Assembly (NCBI GenBank): GCA_023213395.1
Contig: CM041465.1
Coordinates: 24,187,741-24,251,740 of the forward strand
DNA length: 64,000 bases
Direction: 5' to 3'
Source: Cycas panzhihuaensis
Taxonomy: Eukaryota; Cycadophyta
The notes under the pieces were generated by a model that was not told the origin of the DNA, made no database searches, and saw only the letters and a list, made by a program, of their open reading frames with translations. Made by a program: the position numbers and the translations under genes. Positions 1 to 9,340 of this stretch are shown here, piece by piece. How positions within the stretch are numbered: the first letter of the stretch is position 1; each line of letters begins with the position of its first letter.

Positions 1-747
1 CCCGTATCTTCTTTTCCTAGTCTCACGCATTTTGCTCCTATTGGCATTAGGAGCTATAGGTACCTCACCTCGTTTAGTGATGACGAGTCACATGATGAGG
101 ACGAGGATTATCTCCACCCCATCTCTTTCCTCTGCACCAGTAGGTCACACCCATCTCATTCTAGGTCTCCATCTAGAACATCTTTCATTAGTGAGGCTAG
201 CCACTCCTATGTGTCGTATGTCATTACTCGTGTCGACTTGCCCATTGTCAGTTCTTCCCCTTCATCACCTCCCGCAGGTGATGGCTTTAAAGAACTACCT
301 TTCGCTCCTTCCAAGGAGCCTCCTTTTGACTCTCTCTTAGAGTCTCGCGAGGAAGACGGGCAACCTGATGACCATCACAGTCCTGTTGCCTCCACTTCCT
401 CTAGCACTTCGTCTACTCAGAGTAAGGTCATCCATGGGGTGGATTACTTCAAGGATGATGAAGCCTTACTCGAGCACCTAGCGTGCTTCGCGTCTAACTT
501 GCCTTCTGGTCACCACAGGATTGGCCACTAGAAGATCCTTGCGATTGGGTCCACACTCACCGACCTAATCCTGTCTCCTATTCCATCTCCTCCCATTGAC
601 CTTGCCCCTCTCCACTTCGAGGAGGGGAATGCCATATGTATGGAGGTAACCCAAGACATAGTCTTGGCCCCTGGTAAGGTCATAAAGGTCAGGATGGAAT
701 GCTCTCCTGATGAGATAAAGGAGTATTCCCTTTTGTTCTAGGAGTTT
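1..747 (+). pseudogene. Unit A: spacer between protease and reverse transcriptase
   Basis: Translated pieces match the spacer of units B and C: a Ser/Pro-rich, acidic stretch followed by a conserved block around 600-735 that ends in LLF, stop, EF. The stop at 739-741 (TAG) sits at the same codon in B and C. The protease and gag lie outside the window. Probably an unstructured linker of the polyprotein. Confidence 0.65.
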
Positions 748-2130
748 CGAGATGCCTTCACGTGGGATTATGCTGACATGAAGGGAATTGACCCTTCCAT
801 TATCACCCATAATCTCGCCACCATCCCTAGTGCCTGCCCCATGTGCCAGAAGCAGTGTCCCCTTCACCTGAAGCTCTCAGCCGCTATCGAGATAGAGGTT
901 GAGAAGCTCTTAGACGCCAGACTCATTACTTCCATTGATTACCCCAAGTGGGTCTCCAACATTATCCCCATTGTTAAAAAGAACGGGGCCATTCGTATAT
1001 GCGTCGACTTCCATGATATTAATAATGCTTGTCCTAAGGACAACTTTTCACTCCCCTTCATCAATCAAATCATTGATCGAACCGCTAGATTTGAAGTCAT
1101 GTCCTTGATGGACGGCTTCTCTGGTTATAACTAGATCCAGATTTCTCCTGAAGACCACCACAAGATGGCCTTCACTACACCATAGGGTACCTTTGCCTAC
1201 AAGGCAATGCCCTTTGGCCTTAAGAATACAGGTGCTACTTACCAGAGAGCCATGCATTTCATCTTCTATGACCTCATTGATAACACATTGAGGTCTTCAT
1301 GGATGACATGATGGGCCTTTCACATGTCAAGGCCCATCATCCCTCCGACTTGGGCTATCTTCTCACGATGACGCAAGTATTATGTTAGCCTAAACACCTT
1401 TCAGTGTGTGTTTACCATTACTTTGGGTAAACTCCTTAGGTTTCTTGTGTCCAAACAAGGAATCCAAATTGATCTTGACAAGGTCAGGGTAATCCTTAAC
1501 ATGCCGCCTCCTAGAACCCAATGACAGATTAAGTCGTTTCTAGGTAGGCTCAGTTTTCTTAGGCACTTCTTGGCAGACTTCACCATAAGTGTTAAACCCC
1601 TTACAAACCTATTGAAGAAGGGAGCTCCTTTTGTTTTGTCAGATAAGACCCAAAAGGCCTTCGAAGGACTCAAGGAAGCCCTTGCTTCCGCTCCTACGCT
1701 GGCGCCCCTTCGCTTCGATAGGCCCTTCATCTTGTATACCTCGGCGACTGATGAGTCCTTGGGTGCTATGTTAGCTGAAGAGGATGACTCAGGAGTCGAG
1801 AGGGCTATTTATTTTATCACCACACTCGTGGTCACGAACTTAACTACTCTCCGCCGAGAAAGAGTGCCTCTCCTTGGTCCACACGACCAAGAAGTTTAGA
1901 CACTACTTGTTTGGTAATACCACTAAGGTGATCGTCTAATTTAATCCCTTGCGATACTTACTCACTTAATTGGATTTGTGGTAATTTGGTCATTGGGCCA
2001 TCCTACTTCAAGAATTTAACCTTCATATCGTTAATCAGAAATCAAAGAAGGGAATGGTGGTGGTCGAGCAGCTCACGGATGCCCTTATTTCTAACTCCTT
2101 TGATGCTCCTGTCGACGATTCTCTCCCTAA
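748..2130 (+). pseudogene. Unit A: reverse transcriptase and pol RNase H
   Basis: RT would copy the element RNA into DNA. Recognisable motifs are EVEKLLDARLITSIDYPKWVSN near 890-960, RICVDF near 990-1010, SLMDGFSGYN near 1105-1130 and the catalytic box as FMDD at 1296-1307. That box is reached only after a one-base frameshift near 1285. RNase H begins near 1710; Ser (codon 1741-1743) stands where the first catalytic Asp of Ty3-type RNase H is expected. A stop at 1132-1134 replaces the Gln that normally follows GYN. After about 1900 the frame breaks repeatedly. Non-functional copy; the domain calls are firm, the edges are estimates. Confidence 0.85.
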
Positions 2131-2139
2131 TGAGTCCAT

Positions 2140-3427
2140 CTTGATGATTCAGGATGTCTCTCCTCATCCATTCATCAACAATGAGTGGTATGGCGATATA
2201 ATGTGGTATCTCACACAATAGTAATACCACCCTGACGCTAGTAGTAAAGTTAGATCTCGCGTCCAGACTTCTACTAGGCAATACTTCCTCATGGATGAAG
2301 TATTGTATAAGAGGTCCTTCGATGGGATCCTCCTCTATTACATCACTACCGATGAAGCTGACTAAATACTCTGTGAATGCCACCATGGTATTTGTGGGGG
2401 CCACTTTGGGGGCCAGTCTATGGCTCAGAGGATCCTTCGCATGGGTTATTTCTGGCTGTCCCTTTTCAAGGATGCCCACGCCTTTGCTTTGAGATATCGG
2501 CGATGTCAGAAACATGCCAACATCTCCTATGTACCTTCCGAGGCCCTTCACCCCATTATTTCTCCATGGCCTTTTACTCAGTGGGGGCTAGACCTCATCG
2601 TGTCTATTTCTCCACCTTCGTCGTCGCAGCATAAGTTTATCTTGACTGCCATCGAATATTTCACCAAATGGGTGAAGGCCATTCCCTTAATTACTACTCC
2701 TAGTAAAATGATAGCTACATTTGTTTACCAGCACATCATTTACCGTTTCGAGATTTCAGACATCTTAATCACTGATATGGGAACCCTCTTTTGTAATAAG
2801 GAGATGGATGAGCTTTGCGAGAAGTTTAAGATCTCTCACAAGACTTCTTCTCCTTACTACCCTCAGGAAAATGGCCAAGTGGAGTCTTTTAATAAGACTC
2901 TTGTCAATATCTTAAAGAAAACTGTTGCTCGATCTCAAAGAGACGGCACCTTCACCGCCTATACGCTTTGTGGGCTTCTGGCACATCTATCTGCATTACG
3001 CCGGAATGACCCTGTTCTCCCTAGTCTACGGTACCGAGGCGGTACTCCCATTAGAGGTAGAGATTCCTTCTTTACGAGTCTCTCTTTGAGGTCTCATTGA
3101 TGAAGAGTCAATCCGTCAGGCTTGCCTTTTGGACCTCGAGGCTTTGGACGAGAGACGCTTAGCCGCTTATTAGGCTAACCTAGCATCCAAAGCTCGTTTA
3201 CAAAGGACCTACGATAAACATCTTCGTTCAGTCCTTTGTTTCCCAGGGACCACGTCCTCAAACTTGAATATCTTTATGACCGTTTGACCAAATTTAAACC
3301 TTGATGGGTTGGCTCTTTCGTTATTATCGAGACTCTCGGTAATGGTGCTTATAGGATTACCACCTTGGAAGGTCTTGAGTTTGAGAAAGCTGTTAATGAG
3401 AAATTCCTTAAGAAGTTTTACTCGTGA
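2140..3427 (+). pseudogene. Unit A: integrase
   Basis: Integrase inserts the DNA copy. The zinc-binding region is near 2360-2525 (HHGICGGHFGG, later RRCQKH). The first Cys of the CxxC pair is Tyr (codon 2495-2497). The core shows the first Asp in GLDLI near 2590, the second in ITDMG near 2770 and the Glu in ENGQVES near 2870. The C-terminal module (DHVLKLEYLYDRL, AYRITTLEGLEFEKAVNEKF) ends at a TGA at 3425-3427. A frameshift lies near 2990-3180. Directly downstream is non-coding DNA and then the antisense extra ORF. Confidence 0.85.
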
Positions 3428-4042
3428 CCTTGCTGTCACTTCACGCACACTCTAAAATGAGCCTAAACTACCATCTTAAGTTGCGCCCATTTCTCCCAGC
3501 CACGGGTAGAATGGCAACTTAGGATAGCCTCCTCTTCTTCTTTCTGGTTCCTCCCTTTAGGACTTTTATCTTCCTATTTTGGGTACCCCCTAGTTAGGAT
3601 GACGCTTTGGAGTATCGTTACTCCCCCCTCTCTCGCTTGGTGTTTCCTTTGCATATCCTGCTATGCTCTCCCTGTGGACATGCATGTCGCTCTATCTCTA
3701 ACCCCACACATGCCTATCACATCTACTCACGGTGGTTGTGTGTGCTCCTGTTAGATATATAGCCATGCATGGAAGGAAATACGTGCATCATATAATAAAT
3801 CATCTATAACATACATAACAAAACATATATGTCATCTGCCATACATGATATACACATCATCTCATATCAAAATAGGGCACTAATTACCCCGTATATATAT
3901 ACATCAAAATCATATGTCACATCATATATATGGGAAGCCGGTGTCCTTACAGAGGAGGGTACAATCATATGACTCTATATATATGACCCCATAGAGGCCC
4001 GTGCTTTACCTTGCCAAAATCAAATACATATGTCCTTCTCTA
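3428..4042. other. Unit A: non-coding stretch between pol and antisense ORF
   Basis: No coding signal. It starts with a block conserved in B and C (near 3455-3480) and turns AT-rich with CATA and ATAT runs from 3760 to 3930. It presumably holds the 3' ends of two converging transcripts, pol from the left and the antisense ORF from the right. That role is inferred from position only. Confidence 0.5.
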
Positions 4043-5975
4043 TTATTGCCCTGCTCTTGGGGCACTATCTCCTAGTCTGTGTGATCCCTCTCCTAGGGAC
4101 CACATCCCTCTGAGGCTCCTCCTAGGCCTCCGTGAGCTCCCTGCCTCACTTCCCTCATCATGTGGCCATCTTTGGGTTATCGCTGTCGTGTGGGTATACA
4201 TCTTGCTCCTGCTCGACCTCGATGCCACCTGCTCTACCAGCTGATCGTATCGAGTCTGGATACGATCCCTCTCTCCCTCTACTCCTTGGAGCCTCTCCTC
4301 CATGCTCCAAAACCTCTCCTCCATCCCTCAGAGATACTCCTCTAGGACCGCTAGCCGGACCTTGCTCTCTGTGTCTCCACCTACTCCTCCCTGAGTCTTT
4401 AGAGCCTACACGCGACTCTACAATGCGTCCTGCTTGCCCCTGGCCTCATCTAGCTCTCGCTATATCCGTCCCCTGAATGCTATATGCTCCTGGGACTCCA
4501 TAGCCTAGATATCTCTCGCCCTTGCCAATGGGGCAAATGCTGCCATGTGGGCACTTGCCGATCTAGGTATATTCTCAATCTGGATGGGAGGCTGCCCCTC
4601 CGTGTACACCTGAGAGAACATGTCCCTCACCATAGCCTCTACTAACTGCCAGATCTCTGTGGTACCTGCAAATCCAATATACCATATGCCAGTATATATC
4701 CAACTGCATGTCAAAATAAAACCAAATCAAAACTATCCATTTGGCTATGAAACGACAGGGAAATGGTTAGGCCTCACCTACTGTGGCTGCCAGCTCCTCT
4801 ACCCATGCAATAACCTCTCCTCCTGGCTCCCCACCAACTGTTGGTACCTCATCCTCAGGTACCACCTCTACCTGGGCCTCTCTCCTCACTCGGACTGGCT
4901 CAATTGTCACCTCTCTAAATCTCCTCATGATCTGTAGCCTGCGGGCCCTTGTCACTAGCCCCCTGCTCTCCTTTGTAGCCCTTGATGGGCCTGTCTCTCT
5001 GCCGGCAATCCTAGATGGTCCCGCTGCTCCTCCTACTATCCCCGATGGACCTGCCTCTCCCGTAGGTCATGACGGGCCAGCCCCATCTCCTCCATCGCCA
5101 TCATCATCATCATCACCTAGAGCACCCTCGCTTCCGCCTATCTCATCGCCACTTGTCCCCACCTTTATGCCCTATACGGACCGCCACATAATTCGTCATA
5201 GTAAGGAGGTCCAACGATGTAGCCTCCATCGAAGGCCATACATGAGCACGGTCCTCTATCCCCTCACCGGTTCTGCACACTGTGGACCATGGGGCCCACT
5301 TTGCAATGGGGTGTGGTCCTCACCGGTGCCTCTGCTCTGAAATGATCGAAGAACCAACATTGTAGCAACATGTTATATGATAGTCCTCCCCTGCCTATCA
5401 TTGTAATAGCATCCAACTGTGCGACAAGGTTCACCACTATTAGGGTGGCCCAACCCATCCTCTCGCTAGCCTCACAACGGTGCACTGGATTCATCCACGC
5501 CCTAGGGATGTCCCTATAGTTCTGTTTCTGGGAAACCCAGAATAGAGTGCATAACGTGATGAGCTTCCTCACCTGAGGAATCCTGGACATAACCATAGTC
5601 TGGAGAGGAACTCCTCTCCTCTCCTATTTATCCATCCCTATAAAGAATACTACTACCTCTCTATGTGCTACCTCATCTAAGCAGCGTTCCTAGTGCAACC
5701 AACCTCCCAGTTGTTAGTACTCCTAGTATCCGCTGGATATCCCTTGACATCACTGTCATGTCTCTCACCTGGGGTAGGTGGAAAATGTGCCTCCTCTGAT
5801 CCCAGTGTGATATGATATCCACTAATAATCTCTAGTCTGACGTATACTGAGGTGTCTTCAGGGCCTTAAACAGGCTACACCTTTGTAGGACCTCCTTGTC
5901 CTCCTTGGACATCATCTTGATATAACTGAGCATTGCCATCCCTATGTTCTCGCAGTTATCCACTGTGATAACAGC
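4043..5975 (-). pseudogene. Unit A: antisense extra ORF, plant-mobile-domain-like
   Basis: Read on the - strand. The N-terminal part (about 5975-5270) contains HWDQRRHIFHLPQVRDMTV followed by a short DIQRILGV stretch. This matches the plant mobile domain pattern (W, then TFHLP, then MTVTLxD, then LLGL). Further on, YNMLLQCWFFDHF resembles that domain's later LLQxW box. An acidic/Pro-rich linker follows (about 5260-4780), then a 112-nt intron (4666-4777), then a coiled-coil-prone and basic tail (GVEGERDRIQTRYDQLVEQV) ending at 4043. Stops and a frameshift break it. The 5' end is unclear: an acceptor-like AG at 5976-5977 suggests an upstream exon. Function unknown; similar domains occur in plant DNA transposons and in extra ORFs of Tat elements. 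Confidence 0.65.
4666..4777 (-). other. Predicted intron in antisense ORF, unit A
   Basis: On the - strand the donor is TAG|GTGAGG and the acceptor is TTTGCAG|GTACC. Joining the exons keeps one frame open across the junction (ATVG then TTEIWQLVEAM). Unit B has a 112-nt intron at the same place and unit C a similar one. Confidence 0.65.
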
Positions 5976-6120
5976 CTATTAATACCACAAAATAGTCAAA
6001 GTCAAGCACATATTAGTCCTCTATCCTTCTGGCTATTTGCCAGCCCTATTTGATTGAGACTTGAGGCTCATGCCCCCATCTTCTTTTTCTATAGATTTAC
6101 CTTCGTACTGCATAAAACTT

Positions 6121-6215
6121 CATGGTACCGCAATGTTTAGCTTGGGTCCCACGGCGATTGGGGCCCCACGACAAAGATTATGGTACCACGATCTTTGCCC
6201 GCAGTTAATGGTACC
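6121..6215. repeat. GGTACC-type short repeats, unit A internal
   Basis: Three GGTACC palindromes lie within 95 bp, each embedded in text like CATGGTACCGCAATGTTTAGC. The family LTRs carry an equivalent array upstream of their TATA box (8446-8494). Confidence 0.6.
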
Positions 6216-6620
6216 CCAAAAGGGGGTTTCTACCCAAAAATAAAAATCTTCCTGGGTGGACCCAGGGCCCATCGGGACCAGTGGCTCCCTAATGCCTAGG
6301 CCCCTCCACTGTCTGGATCTCACTCAGACTCTAAGAGGCTGTCATTGGCCTATATGGGGCACAAAAACTACATAGAAATGAATAAAATCACCTAAATTAA
6401 AGCCATGAAATGGGATGGGTTTCATAGGATCCACTCAGGATCTAGTCTATTGTCGTCATCTTGCTCTGATGGTCTCAGTGACTATCTCTATGCTTCGATC
6501 CAATGGTCTGATCTCCCTCTGCATGCCTTCGAAGTTGGGTGGCGCTCCGTTGCATAAGGGAATGGCTCTGGTTTCTCATGAGAGCCGGTGAAAATGAATT
6601 CGTTTTTTGTTAAATTTCCT

Positions 6621-6628
6621 TATATAGG
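6621..6628 (+). promoter_or_regulatory. TATA-like box upstream of stand-alone RNase H, unit A
   Basis: TATATAGG lies 530 bp before the RNase H ATG. The same box within a conserved CCTTATATAxGC context is at 21110 (unit B) and 38731 (unit C), at 546 and 543 bp from the respective ATGs. Confidence 0.5.
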
Positions 6629-7150
6629 CGGGGGCCCCGACAGGCACTACCTCTATTTTTGATCTCGTGACAGTCGTTGGGACTGTCCCGTTTTCTCGAT
6701 CACCTTTATCTTCTGGTCCTGCCTCCTATTGCACTCCTTTGGTGCCCTTTTTGCTCTTTCTTGCAAGTGCATTTATGGCACCTCATCATTGCACTTTTCG
6801 TAGGGCCCTTCCATCTCGTTTTACGTGCCACTCCCGTGCATGCCTGAGTTTATACTCGTTTGGCTCATTTTGCCATCTTAGACTCATTTCTGCAGTTCTT
6901 TTACGCTCACAGGGGTCTCAGGAGGAATGCTCCCCCCGTCCAGGGGCATGTTTTGCTTCCTAAAGTGACCTTTGGTACTCCAAGGTGCCTTTTCTCTGCC
7001 CGTTCTCAAGTACTGGTTAGACCGCTTGCTCTCGTCCTTGGGTAACCTCATTGCTAGGTCCTCCTACCCTTCATAGCCACTTATTGCTTGTCTTTCGAGT
7101 CTCCCTTTCACTCCATTATTGTTTATTACTACCAGGACTTTGTGTCACCC

Positions 7151-7565
7151 ATGTCCCTCTACATTTTTACTGACGGCGGAAGCCGTGGTAATCCTAGACC
7201 TTCAGCTGCTGCGTGGATTCTTCGCAGTCCCTTCGAACATGATTTCTTGTGCTCTGGGATCTTCCTCCTAGAGGCTACCAATATGACCGAGTACATAGTC
7301 ATTATTGAAGCTCTCACTGATGCTCTCTATTTCCATCACAGATCTATCATTTTGCTTTACGACTCTCAGGTTGTAGTGTCCCATCTCACCCAGGTTTACC
7401 AAGTGCGATGCCCTCACTTGAGAACCCTTACTTCTACGATCCCTCCTGGCCTGTTTCTCGTCTGTTGACATTCAACACATTCCTTGAGCCCTCAACGCTA
7501 AGGTAGATAGTCTCATTCACCTCATCCTTGAGCGCCGTCTTCCTCTTTTTGCTGACTGTCCTTGA
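7151..7565 (+). pseudogene. Unit A: stand-alone archaeal-type RNase H
   Basis: A type-I RNase H would degrade the RNA strand of RNA-DNA hybrids during reverse transcription. The ATG at 7151 falls directly before the first beta strand (FTDGGSRGNP, first Asp). Glu is in TEYIVIIEAL and the second Asp in LLYDSQVVVSH. The last Asp (VDSLIHL) is in another frame after a frameshift near 7450. The FTDGGSRGNPxP and NNKAEY patterns are those of the archaeal-like RNase H of Tat elements. In most described elements that domain sits inside pol, next to the first RNase H. Here it is a separate gene of about 138 codons. Broken in this copy. Confidence 0.8.
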
Positions 7566-7985
7566 GGCTTATTCGATCGCTCTGTCACCCAAACCCTAGG
7601 TCATCATGCGCTTCATCTTTTGGTGATCCGTTTGCACCTCCGAAACTTAGCCACTAATGAGGTTAAACTATGGTAACTACCAGTTCTGTTTACTCATCTC
7701 TTCTACTTGATTATGCACATCTCTTTGTATCTTTTATGATGGGGGCAACCCCCTCACCCTTCGTATTTCCTAGTTGATTCTGGGTGGCACATAAGTAGCC
7801 CCTATGTTGTCTCCACCTCTACCTTTGTATCTATGCATTCGCCATGACATTCGCTGGCACCCTTAGCTACTGTTATGATATTGATTTATACCTCTACACA
7901 CATCTCTGCTACTGACAGTTGTGTTGCCACCATTCGCCACCGCACCAGGCTTCTGAGCGGCGAGGCTCTGCTGCCAAGGAGGCAG
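7566..7985. other. Unit A: non-coding stretch before LTR
   Basis: No coding signal. It carries a conserved block near 7640-7680 also found in B and, inverted, in E. It ends in a purine-rich tract (CCAAGGAGGCAG, 7974-7985) that fits a polypurine tract placed against the LTR start. Confidence 0.55.
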
Positions 7986-8445
7986 TGTTTCTCGACTTCC
8001 AGGAATGGATACGGAGTGGTCGAGTCAGGTAAGTATAGGTATGCTTATTACCTTATTATTATTTTCTTTTGTGATGAGTATATGCTTGCATGCTATGATT
8101 TCATAGATGGTCCTGTTGACATCTACACCTATCCATCCTATGATGACTATAGCGGGGCCACATTCCCGATGAGTGTGACACCTCGGTGGCCTCATCACTT
8201 CTTGCATTCTTCCCTACTCACCTTAAGACCCATTTGGTTCATATCATCCCTGCGTGTGAGATGATCCATCATTGTTTGGTCAACTTGTTACACCTTTGAG
8301 TCTTGTTGTTGTTCCATGTGGCTCATTTATTAGCTTATGCGCCTCTGGCGGTGGCCCCGCCTGCCGGCCTCCTGGGTCATTGGTCCACGGCCGGGCTAGT
8401 TGTTTGGGCTAGATTTGGCCTTTAGTCCCACACCGTGGCAGATTT

Positions 8446-8494
8446 CATGGTACCGCGAGATTTACTGTGGTACCACGAAGTTTACCATGGTACG
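8446..8494. repeat. U3 tandem array of about 20-bp GGTACC units
   Basis: Two full units (GGTACCGCGAGATTTACTGT and GGTACCACGAAGTTTACCAT) plus a partial one. Similar arrays lie at 47295-47353, 26596-26637 (inverted) and 62773-62836 (inverted). They sit upstream of the LTR TATA box and are candidate enhancer or protein-binding repeats. Confidence 0.65.
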
Positions 8495-8621
8495 ACTGTC
8501 ACAACTAGTTTTTAAAAATCTGCCATCATAATTCACGTATTTATTACAGAATTGCCACATGTCTTGTAACTTAACTCAGTGCCAGCCATGCCCTAATCGC
8601 TCGATTAGGGTTGGGGCTAGG

Positions 8622-8629
8622 TATTTAAG
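8622..8629 (+). promoter_or_regulatory. LTR TATA box
   Basis: TATTTAAG follows a conserved GATTAGGGTTGGG block. Equivalent boxes are at 23159-23165 (TATAAAT), near 47478-47486, at 26461-26470 (inverted) and at 62637-62644 (inverted). Confidence 0.6.
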
Positions 8630-9340
8630 TCTTACCTAATTCATTTTAGGGATCATTTAGCTTTATTTTGGAAGGATCATAAGGAAAAATGCCATTGTCT
8701 CTTGTTCCTATTGCTCCACTCATTACGGGACCTGCAATCACTCTCTAGCTCCTAGCTCTCCTTTGGTTTAACTGTGACATCTTCCCAGCCCTTTGCACAC
8801 CTTGGAGAGGGCCTCTTTGAAGAGTTCCCAAGACTTCCTTGCCCAGGTAGCCATCAAGTAGTCTCAAGTGTAGGCTTTCTCCTTCAGCCATCTTAGCAGG
8901 GGCTCCATACCTGCTACTCCACTGTCTTTCTACAGATTCTTCAGCCTCTTTCCAGCAGATTTGGATAGAGGCAAATGCCTCCCATCTTCTCTATAGGTAT
9001 TTATTGGTTTAGGGTCTTTCCTTTGTCTAATTTATGCCCAGTTTTTGCATGTTTATAATAGCTTGTCTTATCTTGTTCTAAGGGTTATTTCTTACCTTTC
9101 CCTTGGGCTTTTGCTTTCACTGTTAGGGGCCTCTTTCCCTCGTTTCATGCATATGATGAGTCAAAAGGGATACATAAGGTTTGGGATAGAGTTGGGTGGA
9201 TTAGTACCACCTTCCATGCTCCCTAAGTGGATTTTGCCTCCAAACCTCCCTTTTTGCCCCGTGCTGCTCTTGGAGTGGAGTAAGGATTTTAGTAGGCTAT
9301 TTCTAGCTGCTAAAATCAACATTGGCACTTGTTGCAAGGC

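Larger units (their letters stand above)
5976..7150. promoter_or_regulatory. Unit A: divergent spacer between antisense ORF and RNase H
   Basis: Non-coding region between two genes that point away from each other. It contains GGTACC-type repeats (6121-6215) on the antisense-ORF side and a TATA-like box (6621-6628) on the RNase H side. Both recur in unit C; the TATA-like box also recurs in unit B. A bidirectional promoter is inference. Confidence 0.45.
1..7985 (+). mobile_element. Unit A: Tat-like Ty3/gypsy element, left end cut by window
   Basis: Internal region of a Ty3/gypsy retrotransposon. It runs from the protease-RT spacer through RT, RNase H and integrase (to 3427), then an antisense extra ORF (4043-5975), a divergent spacer, a sense stand-alone RNase H (7151-7565) and an LTR that begins at 7986. 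The order RT-RNase H-integrase is that of Ty3/gypsy. The downstream second RNase H and extra ORFs are known features of the plant Tat lineage. The same order and spacing recur in units B and C. Every reading frame has stops and frameshifts, so this copy is dead. Tat assignment is inference from motifs, without a tree. Confidence 0.8.
7986..9340 (+). repeat. LTR shared by units A and B
   Basis: It starts TGTTTC right after a polypurine-like tract and matches the LTR starts at 22493, 46777 and 63277 (- strand). U3 holds the GGTACC array (8446-8494) and a TATA box (TATTTAAG, 8622-8629). The right edge is approximate, set by analogy with copies whose LTR is 1.4-1.5 kb. Being the 3' LTR of A and the only LTR before B's gag, it is a joint LTR. 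Confidence 0.6.

Noticed and set aside
2042-2551. 169-codon - strand frame opposite integrase in unit A, with relatives in B and C
   Set aside because: It is the complement of the RNase H/integrase region. The + strand frame carries the recognised motifs and explains the conservation.
4043-5975. The mobile-domain-like ORF as an independent host gene
   Set aside because: It recurs at the same place inside three copies of one LTR element, so it belongs to the element.
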